Below are positions 16,544 to 25,826 of a stretch of DNA of 64,000 nt, piece after piece. The stretch spans positions 129,460-193,459 of the forward strand of contig JBHJGP010000016.1 of NCBI GenBank assembly GCA_050331695.1, given 5' to 3'. This DNA comes from JBHJGP01 sp050331695. Lineage in GTDB: Bacteria > Pseudomonadota > Alphaproteobacteria > Geminicoccales > Geminicoccaceae. Both the position numbers and the translations under genes were made by a program. The notes beneath the pieces were generated by a model. It was not told the DNA's origin and did no database searches. It saw only the letters and a program-made list of their open reading frames with translations. Positions within the stretch are counted from its first letter, which is position 1; every line of letters starts with the position of its first letter.

Positions 16544-18148
16544 GTGAAGCCGGCAAGCAGGATCAGCGCCAGAAGCGAAGGCTTCGCTCAGAACGCCGAG
16601 ACTATGGATCAGTTGGTCCGGACCCTGCACGATCGGCTCGCGGAGGCGGCGCTGGGTGGTCCGGAACGCTCACGGCAGAGGCATCTGAGCCGCGGCAAGC
16701 TCTTGCCCCGGGAGCGGTTGAGACGGCTTTTGGATCCAGGCACAGCCTTTCTCGAATGCTCGCCCCTGGCGGCGTTCGGTCTCTACAGCGGCGAGGTGCC
16801 GGGCGCCGGTCTGATCACCGGGGTCGGACAAATCGAAGGCCGCCAGTGCCTGGTGATCGTCAATGACGCAACGGTGAAGGGCGGTACCTATTATCCCCTG
16901 ACGGTGAAAAAGCACCTTCGGGCTCAGGCGATTGCCGAGATCAACCGGCTGCCTTGCATCTACCTGGTGGATAGCGGCGGCGCCAATCTGCCGAACCAGG
17001 ACGAGGTGTTTCCGGATCGCGATCATTTCGGCCGGATCTTCTTCAATCAAGCGCGGATGTCGGCCTTGGGCATCCCCCAGATCGCTGCTGTCATGGGCTC
17101 CTGCACGGCAGGCGGCGCATACGTGCCGGCCATGGCCGACGAAGCGATTATCGTTCGCGATCAGGGCACGATTTTTTTGGGCGGCCCGCCTCTTGTGAAA
17201 GCGGCCACCGGTGAAGTCGTAACGGCCGAGGAATTGGGCGGTGGCGATGTCCACACGCGCCTCTCTGGCGTCGCCGACCATCTCGCGGACAATGATGACC
17301 ATGCGCTGATGCTCGCCCGTCGGATCGTGGCGTCCCTTCCCGCCGAGCGAACGTCGCCGCCCGGTCGGCGTGAACCGGAACCGCCGGCGCTCGACCCCGG
17401 TGAGCTGATCGGCATCGTTCCCGCCGACCCGCGCCAGAGCTACGACGTCAGGGAGATCATTTGGCGTTTGGTGGACGGTTCGATCTTCGAGGAATTCAAG
17501 GCGCGCTTCGGCACGACCCTGGTGACAGGCTTCGCGCGGATTTGGGGCTATCCGGTCGGTATCATCGCCAACAATGGTGTTCTGTTCAGCGCGTCGGCTC
17601 TCAAGGGCGCCCATTTCATTGAGCTCTGCTGTCAACGGCGGGTCCCGTTGCTTTTCTTGCAGAACATCACCGGTTTCATGGTCGGTCGCGACTATGAAAA
17701 TGGCGGGATCGCCAAGGACGGTGCCAAGATGGTGACCGCCGTTGCCTGTGCCAACGTGCCCAAGTTCACGGTCGTGATCGGTGGCAGTTTCGGCGCCGGC
17801 AATTACGCCATGAGCGGGCGGGCTTACGATCCGCGGTTTTTGTGGATGTGGCCCAATGCGAGGATCTCGGTGATGGGCGGCGAACAGGCGGCCAATGTTC
17901 TGGCGCAGGTCCGTCGGGACAATCTGGAAGCCCAGGGCGAGAATTGGAGCGCCCAGGATGAGGAGCGGTTCAAGGCGCCCATCCTGGAAAAATATGAAAT
18001 GGAAGGCGATCCCTACTATGCCACGGCCCGGCTGTGGGACGACGGCATCATCGAGCCTTTGGACACCAGGCGCGTCCTCGGCCTGGCACTGGCCGCGGCG
18101 GCCAACACGCCGGTGGCCGAGCCCCGTTTCGGCGTTTTCCGAATGTAG
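16544..18148 (+). CDS. liuB: 3-methylcrotonyl-CoA carboxylase, carboxyltransferase (beta) subunit
   Basis: Transfers the carboxyl group from carboxybiotin to 3-methylcrotonyl-CoA in leucine breakdown. It has the acyl-CoA carboxyltransferase fold: ARGKLLPRERLRRLLDPG near the N-terminus, VDSGGANLPNQDEVFPD, MGSCTAGGAYVPAM and, in the second half, NNGVLFSASALKGAHFIELC and LLFLQNITGFMVGRDYENGG. The RSEGFAQN segment typical of MccB is retained from the GTG start at 16544, which follows AGGGGCAG; this gives 534 residues, the usual length. It is first in a tight operon with hydratase, biotin subunit and HMG-CoA lyase. Confidence 0.94.
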   Translation: MKPASRISARSEGFAQNAETMDQLVRTLHDRLAEAALGGPERSRQRHLSRGKLLPRERLRRLLDPGTAFLECSPLAAFGLYSGEVPGAGLITGVGQIEGRQCLVIVNDATVKGGTYYPLTVKKHLRAQAIAEINRLPCIYLVDSGGANLPNQDEVFPDRDHFGRIFFNQARMSALGIPQIAAVMGSCTAGGAYVPAMADEAIIVRDQGTIFLGGPPLVKAATGEVVTAEELGGGDVHTRLSGVADHLADNDDHALMLARRIVASLPAERTSPPGRREPEPPALDPGELIGIVPADPRQSYDVREIIWRLVDGSIFEEFKARFGTTLVTGFARIWGYPVGIIANNGVLFSASALKGAHFIELCCQRRVPLLFLQNITGFMVGRDYENGGIAKDGAKMVTAVACANVPKFTVVIGGSFGAGNYAMSGRAYDPRFLWMWPNARISVMGGEQAANVLAQVRRDNLEAQGENWSAQDEERFKAPILEKYEMEGDPYYATARLWDDGIIEPLDTRRVLGLALAAAANTPVAEPRFGVFRM

Positions 18149-18174
18149 CGAGCCACGGCAAAGGGACAGGGTCG

Positions 18175-18960
18175 TTGACTGAAGCTTTTCTGTTGCGCAA
18201 GCGCGATGCCCGGGGCGTCGTGACCGTCACGCTCAATCGCCCGGACCGGCACAATGCCTTCGACGACCAGATGATCGGGGAGCTCAGCCGCCAGTTCGAG
18301 CAGATCGCGGTCGACAAGGAAGCGAGGCTCTTGGTCCTGGCGGCCAACGGCAAGAGCTTTTCGGCCGGTGCCGACATCGGCTGGATGCGCCGGGCCGCGG
18401 ACTATAGTCAGGCTGAAAACCGACAGGACGCCGAGGCGCTCGCGGAAATGATGCTGAGTCTGGACAGGTTGCCGATGCCGACGATCGCCCGCGTCCAGGG
18501 ATCGGCGATCGGCGGCGGCGTGGGCCTGATCTCCTGCTGCGATGTGGCGCTCGCCGCGGATCACGCCCAATTCGGCACCACCGAGGTCCGTCTCGGCATC
18601 ATCCCTGCTGTCATTTCGCCGTTCGTCGTGCGCGCGGTCGGCCCGCGTCAGGCGAGGCGTCTGTTTCTCACCGGCGAAAGGATCGACGCCGCGACCGCCC
18701 TTCGAGCCGGCCTGGTCCACGAAACGGTGTCGGCGCCCGAGTTGGATGGGCTCCTCGAGCGGACCATCGAAGCGCTCCTGGCGGGCGGCCCCAGGGCGCA
18801 ACGGGAGAGCAAGGATCTGGTCCGCGACGTCGCCGGCAGCGACATCGACCGGGAGCTGATGATGGGGCTGGCCAAGCGCATCGCTAGGGTTCGAGCCACC
18901 GATGAAGCCCAGGACGGACTCTCGGCTTTCCTGAACAAAGCCAAGCCCGGTTGGACCTGA
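18175..18960 (+). CDS. liuC: 3-methylglutaconyl-CoA hydratase
   Basis: An enoyl-CoA hydratase/isomerase that adds water to 3-methylglutaconyl-CoA to form HMG-CoA. The crotonase signature is seen in VTLNRPDRHNAFDDQM, the oxyanion-hole segment FSAGADIGWMRR, and GSAIGGGVGLISCCDVALA with TTEVRLGIIPAVISPFVV. The assignment to this step comes from position between the two carboxylase subunits and before HMG-CoA lyase. TTG at 18175 follows GGGACAGG; the frame is open further upstream inside liuB but has no coding pattern there. 261 residues. Confidence 0.92.
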   Translation: MTEAFLLRKRDARGVVTVTLNRPDRHNAFDDQMIGELSRQFEQIAVDKEARLLVLAANGKSFSAGADIGWMRRAADYSQAENRQDAEALAEMMLSLDRLPMPTIARVQGSAIGGGVGLISCCDVALAADHAQFGTTEVRLGIIPAVISPFVVRAVGPRQARRLFLTGERIDAATALRAGLVHETVSAPELDGLLERTIEALLAGGPRAQRESKDLVRDVAGSDIDRELMMGLAKRIARVRATDEAQDGLSAFLNKAKPGWT

Positions 18961-18965
18961 CGCCC

Positions 18966-20933
18966 ATGCTCGGCTCGGTCCTGATCGCCAACCGGGGCGA
19001 GATCGCGGCGCGGATCATCCGGACCTGCCGGCGGCTGGGCATCAGGTCCGTCGTCGTTTACTCCGACGCCGATCGCAACGCGCTCCATGTCGAGGCCGCC
19101 GACGAGGCGATCCGCCTGGGGCCGGCACCGGCGGCCCAAAGCTATCTGGCGGCTGACAAGGTGATCAGGGCTGCCGAGCGCGCGGGCGTCGAAGCCATTC
19201 ATCCTGGCTACGGCTTTTTGTCCGAAAATGCAGGGTTCGCCGCCGCCGTTCGCGCCGCCGGCCTGATCTTCATCGGTCCTCCGGAAGCGGCGATCGAGGC
19301 TATGGGGGTCAAGGATCGCGCGAAACGGATCATGGCCGACGCTGGCGTGCCTGTGATCAGGGGCGCCGAAATCGATCGGGAGGACGGCGAGGCCGATCTC
19401 GAGGCCAAGGCCGCCGAGGTCGGCTATCCGCTTCTGCTCAAAGCGGTGGCCGGTGGTGGCGGCAAGGGGATGCGGATCGTCGAACAGCCGGCGCAACTGG
19501 CCGATTCACTCCGGGCCTGCCGGCGGGAAGCGGGTGCCTCCTTCGGTGACGAGACCGTGTTGATGGAGCGTTATCTGGCCAACCCACGGCACGTCGAGGT
19601 TCAAGTCATCGCCGACGGCCATGGCCGAACCGTTCACCTGTTCGAACGCGACTGCTCGCTGCAGCGACGTCACCAGAAGATCATCGAGGAGGCGCCGGCA
19701 CCGAACCTGACCAGGGACGAGCGGGCCGAGGTCGGCCTGCTTGGTGTCGAGGCGGCCCGGGCTGTCGGCTATGTGGGCGCCGGCACGGTCGAGTTCTTAT
19801 ACCAGAACCACCAGTTCCACTTCATCGAGATGAATACGCGGCTCCAGGTCGAGCATCCCGTCACCGAAGCCGTGACCGGCCTGGATCTGGTCGAGCTTCA
19901 GTTGCGCGTGGCATCCGGGGAGCATCTGGGGCTCGATCAGGACGCCCTTCGCTGTGACGGCCATGCGCTGGAAGCGAGGCTTTACGCGGAGGACACGAAC
20001 GCCGGTTTCCTGCCCTCGATCGGCCGGCTCGACCGTTTGGACTGGGGCGAGAGCGAGGCCCGCATCGACACCGGGGTCCGGGCCGGTGACGAGGTCACGC
20101 CCTTCTACGATCCGATGATCGCGAAACTCGTCGTCTGGGCCGAGGACCGGCACGCAGCGATCACCAAGTTACGGCAGGCCCTGAGCTCGCTTGCCATCGC
20201 CGGCGTCGAAACCAATCGGGGTTTCCTGCTCTCGATGTTGAGCGACCCGGCGTTTGTTGCCGCCGAACACCACACGGCCTATGTCGATGGCCTTCTCCCT
20301 GGCACCGCGAGCGAGCCGCCGCCGGAGGCTTTGGTCGCCGCGGCGCTGTTTCAGCTGGATCGCTTCCGCGGCGAGGCGGAAAGGCGCGATCCGGGGTCAC
20401 CGTGGTCGTTGCTGGATGGCTGGCGGATTGGCGAGAACGCATCGATCCGCGTGGCCTTAGCCCATGACGGGGCCGCTACCCCCCTGGAAATCGAGGTTGT
20501 GGACGATCGTTTGACTGTTCATGGCGACGGTCAAACCTGGCAGGTTCGGCGCGGAGCCGATCGTGCCGGGCGGATGCGCTTCGAGCTCGAGGATGCGCTT
20601 CATTCGGCGTCCGTGGTTCCGGAGGCTGACGGTCTCCGGGTGAGCCTGGACCGCAACGATTGGCGATTTTCGCTCACCAGCGAAACCGGCACCGCCGCTG
20701 ACGAACGGGCCGCCGACCAGATCCGGGCGCCGATGCCAGGGCGGATCGTCTCTCTTGGTGTCAAGCAGGGACAAGAGGTGGCGGCCGGCGAGAGTCTTTT
20801 GAGCCTCGAAGCGATGAAAATGGAGCACCGGATGACGGCCCCCTTCGCTGCCCGGATCGATCAGCTTTTGATCGCTGAGGGAGATCAGGTGGCGGCTGGC
20901 GACCTACTTGTGGTTTTGGAGCCGGCGGCTTGA
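18966..20933 (+). CDS. liuD: 3-methylcrotonyl-CoA carboxylase, biotin-containing (alpha) subunit
   Basis: Carboxylates its own biotin with ATP and bicarbonate and hands the carboxyl group to the beta subunit. Biotin carboxylase domain: VLIANRGEIAARIIRTCR, HPGYGFLSENAGFA, KAVAGGGGKGMRIV and FIEMNTRLQVEHPVTE. The C-terminal biotinyl domain contains the acceptor lysine in EAMKMEH at about residue 618. ATG at 18966 gives the usual N-terminus and 655 residues; a TTG at 18951 overlaps the hydratase. It overlaps the HMG-CoA lyase start by 4 bases, which suggests translational coupling. Confidence 0.95.
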   Translation: MLGSVLIANRGEIAARIIRTCRRLGIRSVVVYSDADRNALHVEAADEAIRLGPAPAAQSYLAADKVIRAAERAGVEAIHPGYGFLSENAGFAAAVRAAGLIFIGPPEAAIEAMGVKDRAKRIMADAGVPVIRGAEIDREDGEADLEAKAAEVGYPLLLKAVAGGGGKGMRIVEQPAQLADSLRACRREAGASFGDETVLMERYLANPRHVEVQVIADGHGRTVHLFERDCSLQRRHQKIIEEAPAPNLTRDERAEVGLLGVEAARAVGYVGAGTVEFLYQNHQFHFIEMNTRLQVEHPVTEAVTGLDLVELQLRVASGEHLGLDQDALRCDGHALEARLYAEDTNAGFLPSIGRLDRLDWGESEARIDTGVRAGDEVTPFYDPMIAKLVVWAEDRHAAITKLRQALSSLAIAGVETNRGFLLSMLSDPAFVAAEHHTAYVDGLLPGTASEPPPEALVAAALFQLDRFRGEAERRDPGSPWSLLDGWRIGENASIRVALAHDGAATPLEIEVVDDRLTVHGDGQTWQVRRGADRAGRMRFELEDALHSASVVPEADGLRVSLDRNDWRFSLTSETGTAADERAADQIRAPMPGRIVSLGVKQGQEVAAGESLLSLEAMKMEHRMTAPFAARIDQLLIAEGDQVAAGDLLVVLEPAA

Positions 20934-21859
20934 CCTATCGGCCACTGGGCGGTGCCGCCCCGGACGTCGAACTGGTCGAGGTGGGGCCGCGCGACGGGCT
21001 GCAGAACGAACTCCGACCGGTTCCGCTGGAGGCCAAAAAACGCCTGATCGCCGATCTGGTCGAAGCCGGCCTTCGCCGGATCGAGGTCGGGGCCTTCGTG
21101 TCGCCCAAATGGGTCCCGCAAATGGCCGACAGCGACCAGCTCTTGGCGACGTTGGCGCCGCGCCCTCCCAGGGCGTCCGTGCTGGTACCCAATGTCAAAG
21201 GGTTGGAACGAGCGCTCGCCGTTGATCCCGCCATCGAGGTCGCCCTGTTCGTCGCGGCCAGCGAAACCTTCTCCCAGCGCAACACCAACTGCTCCATCGA
21301 GGAAAGCCTGGCCCGGGTCGAGGCCCTAATGGCGGTCGCCAGCGAAGCTTCCGTGACGGTTCGGGGCTACATCTCCTGTGCCGTGTTTTGTCCCTATGAG
21401 GGGTTCGTTGAGCCTGATGCCGTGGCGTCCCTGGCGGCCCGGCTCCGAGCCCTGGGCGTCGGCGAGCTGTCGCTGGGCGACACCATCGGCAAGGCGACGC
21501 CCCGTCACACAGCGGCCGTCGTCGACGCCGTGGCGGGTGAGGTGCCGGTTCAGGACCTGGCCTGGCATGGCCACGATACCTACGGCCAGGCGCTGGCCAA
21601 TGTCCTGGCGGCGCTGGAGGCGGGCGTTCGGGTCATTGACAGTTCGGTCGCGGGCCTCGGCGGCTGTCCTTATGCCAAGGGTGCTGCGGGCAATCTGGCG
21701 ACCGAGGATCTGGTTTTCATGCTCGACGGGATGGGGATCAGGACCGGCGTCGATCTGGAGATGGTCGCGGCGGCCGGCCGGCGGATCTGCGCAAGCCTGG
21801 GCACCGCGACGCGGTCCCGGGTCGGCGACGCGCTCTCCGGGGCAGAAAAACCGCTCTAG
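20930..21859 (+). CDS. liuE: Hydroxymethylglutaryl-CoA lyase
   Basis: Splits HMG-CoA to acetyl-CoA and acetoacetate, the last step of leucine breakdown. Motifs: VELVEVGPRDGLQNE with the catalytic Arg-Asp, VGAFVSPKWVPQMAD, GYISCAVFCPYEG, SLGDTIGKATP, WHGHDTYGQALANV (metal-binding His residues) and the catalytic-cysteine loop GLGGCPYAKGAAGNLATED. 309 residues. It starts at TTG overlapping the liuD stop. The gene ends tail to tail with pheA, sharing three bases. Confidence 0.95.
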   Translation: MTYRPLGGAAPDVELVEVGPRDGLQNELRPVPLEAKKRLIADLVEAGLRRIEVGAFVSPKWVPQMADSDQLLATLAPRPPRASVLVPNVKGLERALAVDPAIEVALFVAASETFSQRNTNCSIEESLARVEALMAVASEASVTVRGYISCAVFCPYEGFVEPDAVASLAARLRALGVGELSLGDTIGKATPRHTAAVVDAVAGEVPVQDLAWHGHDTYGQALANVLAALEAGVRVIDSSVAGLGGCPYAKGAAGNLATEDLVFMLDGMGIRTGVDLEMVAAAGRRICASLGTATRSRVGDALSGAEKPL

Positions 21860-22710
21860 TCAGTGACGGACTGGCGAAAGCGGAACGGATGGGCCGGGTA
21901 GACGCCGAAGATCTGCATGCGCTCGGTAAAGAAATTCAGCTCTTCGAAAGCGTTGCTCAGCGCCGGTTCGCTCGGGTGACCGATGACGTCGGCGTAGAAA
22001 AAGGCCTGGTTGAAATCCGCTTCGACATAGCTTTCGAGCTTGGTCATGTTCACCGCGTTGGTGGCGAAACCACCCATCGCCTTGTAGAGCGAGGCCGGCA
22101 CGTTGCGCACGCGAAAGGCGAAGCTGGTGATCACCCGGCCCGGATCCGGCGGCGGGGTGATCGGGTCACTGGCCATCACCAAGAAGCGGGTCGTGTTGTG
22201 AGCCGCGTCCTCGATACCGGAAGCAAGGATATCGAGGCCGTAGATCTCGGCGGCCAGACTTGAGGCGATCGCCGCATGGCCCGGCTCGCCTTGGCTCGCG
22301 ATCATTTGCGCGGCACCGGCGGTATCGGCATGGACCACCGGTTCGAGCCCGTGACGTTTGATGAAGTTCCGGCATTGGCCCAGCGCATGGACATGGCTGT
22401 GCACCACCCGGATCTGTTCAACGTCGACACCGGGCTTGGCCAGAAGGAAATGGCTGACCCGCTGGAAATGCTCGCCGACGATATGCAGCTCGCCTTGAGG
22501 TAGCAGGTGATGGACGTCGGCGACCCGGCCAGCCACCGAGTTTTCGATCGGGATCATAGCCAGCGCCGCCCGCCGCTCACGCACGGCGCCGAAAGCGTCT
22601 TCGAACGCATGGCAGGGCAGGGACTGCCAGCGCGGAAATGCTTCCGTGCAGGCCATGTGCGAATTGGCTCCGGGGAGGCCCTGGAACGCGATGATGTTTC
22701 CGGCGCTCAC
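21856..22710 (-). CDS. pheA: Prephenate dehydratase
   Basis: Converts prephenate to phenylpyruvate in phenylalanine synthesis. The catalytic domain (residues ~1-185) starts IIAFQGLPGANSHMA and includes AMIPIENSVAGRVADVHHLL and the catalytic HNTTRFLVM. An ACT regulatory domain follows (~195-275) with the phenylalanine-binding segment MTKLESYVEAD. There is no fused chorismate mutase. It lies 37 bases downstream of kdsB on the same strand, the arrangement common in Rhizobiales and Rhodospirillales. Confidence 0.95.
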   Translation of the reverse strand: MSAGNIIAFQGLPGANSHMACTEAFPRWQSLPCHAFEDAFGAVRERRAALAMIPIENSVAGRVADVHHLLPQGELHIVGEHFQRVSHFLLAKPGVDVEQIRVVHSHVHALGQCRNFIKRHGLEPVVHADTAGAAQMIASQGEPGHAAIASSLAAEIYGLDILASGIEDAAHNTTRFLVMASDPITPPPDPGRVITSFAFRVRNVPASLYKAMGGFATNAVNMTKLESYVEADFNQAFFYADVIGHPSEPALSNAFEELNFFTERMQIFGVYPAHPFRFRQSVTD

Positions 22711-22747
22711 CGGCCCGTCTTCCGATCGATCGGGGGCGGTCGCTTCA

Positions 22748-23593
22748 TCAATCTTCCTTCACTGCGCCTCGGTCGGCGGCGATACGCTCGCGGGCAAGGT
22801 CCAGATCCTCGGGATCGTTCACTTCGAGCGGTGGATAAGGTATCCGGCGTACGCCGATCGTCATATTCGCTTCGAGAGCTCGCAATTGCTCGAGCCGTTC
22901 CCGCCGCTCCAACCTGCTTGGCGGTAATGCGGTGAACCGGTCAAGCGCCGGCCTTGAGAAACCGTACACCCCGATATGGTGCAGCAGCGATCCCTCGCCA
23001 CTGGGGATGGTAGCGCGACTGAAGTAGAGCGCCCGGCCGCAGCGCTCCTCCTCGTCGGAGAAGGCTACCGCTGCCTTGACCACGCTCTGATTGCCTCGGT
23101 CCGTCTTTTTGTCGGTCGCCACCACCAAGGTGCCGATATCGGCACCGTCATCGTCGATCGGCTCCAGGACCGCTCGGACAAACGCCGGCGGCACGTCCGG
23201 CAGGTCTCCCTGGAGATTGACGACCCGGCGCACTTGTTTGTCTGGATCGATCTGGTCGAGCGCCGCTTTAACACGATCGGTGCCCGATGGCAGATCCGGA
23301 GCGGGCAGCACCGCCCGCCCCCCGGCTCCCTCGATGGCATCGGCGATCTTCCTCTCGGCGCAGGCGACCACGACCTCACCGATTTCGGCGGCGACGGCCT
23401 GGCGCCAGACGTGGACAATCATCGGCGCGTCGCCGATCGGCGCGAGCGGCTTGTCCGGCAGCCGGCTCGATGCGAGCCGGGCCGGGATCAACACGATCGC
23501 ATCCGAAGAAATCCCGATCCCTTGCGGTTGGCGCGTCGTTTTGCCTAAGCGTTCGATGGCCAAATCCTCGTTGACGTTGGTGTTGGCGACCAA
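22748..23593 (-). CDS. kdsB: 3-deoxy-manno-octulosonate cytidylyltransferase
   Basis: Activates Kdo as CMP-Kdo for lipopolysaccharide inner-core synthesis. Signatures: VLIPARLASSRLPDKPLAPIGDAPMIVHV, the substrate region LPSGTDRVKAAL, NLQGDLPDVPP, HIGVYGFSRPALDRF and LEQLRALEANMTIGV. The TTG at 23593 adds about 30 residues before the usual beginning of the domain; it has an AAGGTAACAG ribosome-binding site, and no good start lies nearer the domain. A Kdo enzyme supports a Gram-negative outer membrane with LPS. It precedes pheA. Confidence 0.93.
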   Translation of the reverse strand: MVANTNVNEDLAIERLGKTTRQPQGIGISSDAIVLIPARLASSRLPDKPLAPIGDAPMIVHVWRQAVAAEIGEVVVACAERKIADAIEGAGGRAVLPAPDLPSGTDRVKAALDQIDPDKQVRRVVNLQGDLPDVPPAFVRAVLEPIDDDGADIGTLVVATDKKTDRGNQSVVKAAVAFSDEEERCGRALYFSRATIPSGEGSLLHHIGVYGFSRPALDRFTALPPSRLERRERLEQLRALEANMTIGVRRIPYPPLEVNDPEDLDLARERIAADRGAVKED

Positions 23594-23699
23594 CTGTTAC
23601 CTTGACGGCCCCTCGCGTCATTCAATAAGCACTTGAGCGCCGGGCAACCACGGCCGGCGGGGCCATGGCCCTTAGTTCATCGCTCATTTGAGGTCGTCT

Positions 23700-24953
23700 A
23701 TGGCATCGTCGCTCGAGGGCAACAAGTACGCCGCCGCCGTTCTTACCGCCGCCATCGTTGGCGTGGGCTCCGGTGTCGTCGGAGGGCTGCTCTACAGTCC
23801 CCACGAAGCGGAGGAACTGGCCTACGAGGTGGACATGTCCACGATCGAAGGCGAACAAACCGCCGACGCTGAACCCCAGGAAGAAATTTCGCTTGCCTCC
23901 CTCTTGGCCGAAGCCGATCCGGCGGCGGGCGAAGGAGCCGTCCGAGCCTGTCAGGCCTGCCACAGTTTCGACGAAGGGGGCGGCAATAAAGTCGGTCCCG
24001 CGCTCTACGGCGTCGTCGGCCGTGAAATTGCGGGGGTCGGCGACTTCTCCTATTCGGGTACGTTGAGCGGCATGGACGGTGTCTGGGACTATGAGGCGCT
24101 CAACGGTTTTTTGGTTGCACCCAACGACTGGGCGCCGGGCACGAGCATGAGCTATGCCGGCGTCAAGAAAGACGGCGAGCGGGCCGATATCATTGTCTAT
24201 CTGCAGTCGATCAGCCCGGACGCGCCGCCTTTGCCCGAGCCGGACGAAGGCGGCGAGCAGGCCGCCGAGGCCGCGCCTGAGGATGGAGGGGCCGCCGAAG
24301 AGGAGACCGCGGCCGCAGCGGACCAGGAACAGACGACCGAAGGCGAAACGGACACAGCCGATGCCGGCGACACGGCGAGCGGGGCCGAGACGGCCGATCA
24401 GAGCCAGGAGCAGGCTGACGCAGGCGATGATCAATCAGACACGGAGCAGACAGAGCCTCAACAGGCCGATCAAGGCAGCGATGCCGGTGCCGAACAGGAT
24501 CAGGAAACCCAACAGGCGGCGGCCAGCCAAGATGATGTCGGCGGGGAGCAGCCCGCTGCCGACGCGGATACCTCCGAGAGCGCTTCCGGCGGGACCCAAT
24601 TGGCGTCCGTCTTCGCCGAAGCCGATCCGGAGGAGGGTCAGAAAGTGGCGAGGCGTTGTCGGGCCTGTCACACCTTCGATGAAGGGGGCGGCAACCGGGT
24701 CGGACCAGGCCTTCATGGTGTGGTCGGTCGCGCCATCGCCTCGGTCGACGGATTCTCTTACTCCGATGCCCTCAGCGGCAAGGACGGCGCCTGGGACTAC
24801 GAGACGCTGTTCAACTATCTGGAAGCGCCGATGGAGTGGGCGCCCGGGACTAGCATGAATTTTGCCGGGATCGGCGACCCGGCCGACCGCGGCGATCTGA
24901 TCGCCTATTTGCGGTCGGTCAGTCCCGAAGCGCCGCCGCTGCCGGGCGAGTAG
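23700..24953 (+). CDS. Membrane-anchored tandem di-haem cytochrome c
   Basis: An electron carrier tied to the inner membrane and facing the periplasm. Residues ~10-32 (AAAVLTAAIVGVGSGVVGGLLY) form an uncleaved anchor as in CycM-type cytochromes. Two class I cytochrome c domains follow: CQACH at 84-88 with axial Met150, and CRACH at 321-325 with Met387, each Met 66 residues after the first Cys. The domains are close copies (both have HxFDEGGGNxVGP and WAPGTSM). Between them lies a ~115-residue linker made mostly of E, D, Q, A, T and G. The position beside kdsB and pheA matches cycM, normally a single-domain protein. ATG 23700 chosen over TTG 23688. Confidence 0.9.
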   Translation: MASSLEGNKYAAAVLTAAIVGVGSGVVGGLLYSPHEAEELAYEVDMSTIEGEQTADAEPQEEISLASLLAEADPAAGEGAVRACQACHSFDEGGGNKVGPALYGVVGREIAGVGDFSYSGTLSGMDGVWDYEALNGFLVAPNDWAPGTSMSYAGVKKDGERADIIVYLQSISPDAPPLPEPDEGGEQAAEAAPEDGGAAEEETAAAADQEQTTEGETDTADAGDTASGAETADQSQEQADAGDDQSDTEQTEPQQADQGSDAGAEQDQETQQAAASQDDVGGEQPAADADTSESASGGTQLASVFAEADPEEGQKVARRCRACHTFDEGGGNRVGPGLHGVVGRAIASVDGFSYSDALSGKDGAWDYETLFNYLEAPMEWAPGTSMNFAGIGDPADRGDLIAYLRSVSPEAPPLPGE

Positions 24954-24969
24954 TGCGCCCGGATCGCCG

Positions 24970-25758
24970 GTGACCGGGATCGAGGGCGACGACGTCGGCT
25001 TAGCCATCAAGCTCGCCGATGCAGCCGGAACGGTCATTCGTCGGCATTTTCGCACTTCATTTGAAGTGGCCAATAAGGCCGACGAAAGCCCGGTGACCGT
25101 GGCCGACCGGATGGCGGAAGAGGTCATGCGCAGGCTCTTGGCCGAAGAAAGACCGCAGGACGGCGTCTTCGGCGAGGAATTCGGTCACCAGGCCGGCTCG
25201 AATGGCAGGCTTTGGGTATTGGACCCCATCGACGGCACCCGCGCCTTCTTAGTGGGCAAGCCGATCTTCGGCACGCTGATCGCGCTGACGGTCGAAGGTG
25301 TTCCGCAATTGGGCGTCATCGACCAGCCGATCTTGCGCGAGCGTTGGGTCGGCTGCCGGGGTGAAACCACCAGCTTTTGCGGCCGCCGAGCAACGGTTCG
25401 ATCCTGCGCCCGTCTCATCGAGGCTCGTTTCGTTACCACGACGCCCGAAGTTTTTGAGACAACGCAAGAGAAGGCGGCACTGGATCATATGATCGCCGCG
25501 ACGGCCAGCACCAGTTTCGGCGGCGATTGCTACGGTTACGGCCTGGTCGCTTCCGGATACGCTGACCTCGTGGTGGAAGCGGGCCTGAAACCTTACGATT
25601 TTCTGGCGATTGTGCCGGTTATTGAGGGGGCTGGCGGGACCATGACCGATTGGCGGGGCCAGCCTCTTTCAATCGAAAGTGATGGTCAGGTGATTGCCGC
25701 CGGCGACGGACGGGTGCATCGCGAGGCGTTGGAGCTGGTAGGTGGTCGCGTAACGTGA
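24970..25758 (+). CDS. hisN: Inositol-monophosphatase-family phosphatase, HisN-like
   Basis: A metal-dependent phosphatase; in alphaproteobacteria this subgroup is the histidinol-phosphate phosphatase of histidine synthesis. It shows SPVTVADRMAEEVMRR, the metal site GEEFGHQ followed by LWVLDPIDGTRAFLVGKPIFGTLIAL, and the second metal motif LKPYDFLAIVPVIEGAGGTMTDW. The KPYDFLAIVPVIEGAGG form is closer to HisN than to inositol monophosphatase (SuhB). The start is GTG at 24970, 16 bases after the cytochrome gene, so the two may share a transcript. 262 residues. Confidence 0.85.
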   Translation: MTGIEGDDVGLAIKLADAAGTVIRRHFRTSFEVANKADESPVTVADRMAEEVMRRLLAEERPQDGVFGEEFGHQAGSNGRLWVLDPIDGTRAFLVGKPIFGTLIALTVEGVPQLGVIDQPILRERWVGCRGETTSFCGRRATVRSCARLIEARFVTTTPEVFETTQEKAALDHMIAATASTSFGGDCYGYGLVASGYADLVVEAGLKPYDFLAIVPVIEGAGGTMTDWRGQPLSIESDGQVIAAGDGRVHREALELVGGRVT

Positions 25759-25826
25759 GCGATCTCGTCGGACGCGGTATTTTGTTTTAGGTGATAGGAT
25801 TAGAGTACAACCATGGAGGCGAGGGC

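Noticed and set aside
18034..18174. Longer N-terminus for the methylglutaconyl-CoA hydratase
   Set aside because: The frame is open inside liuB but has no crotonase pattern; TTG 18175 has a ribosome-binding site and the normal start.
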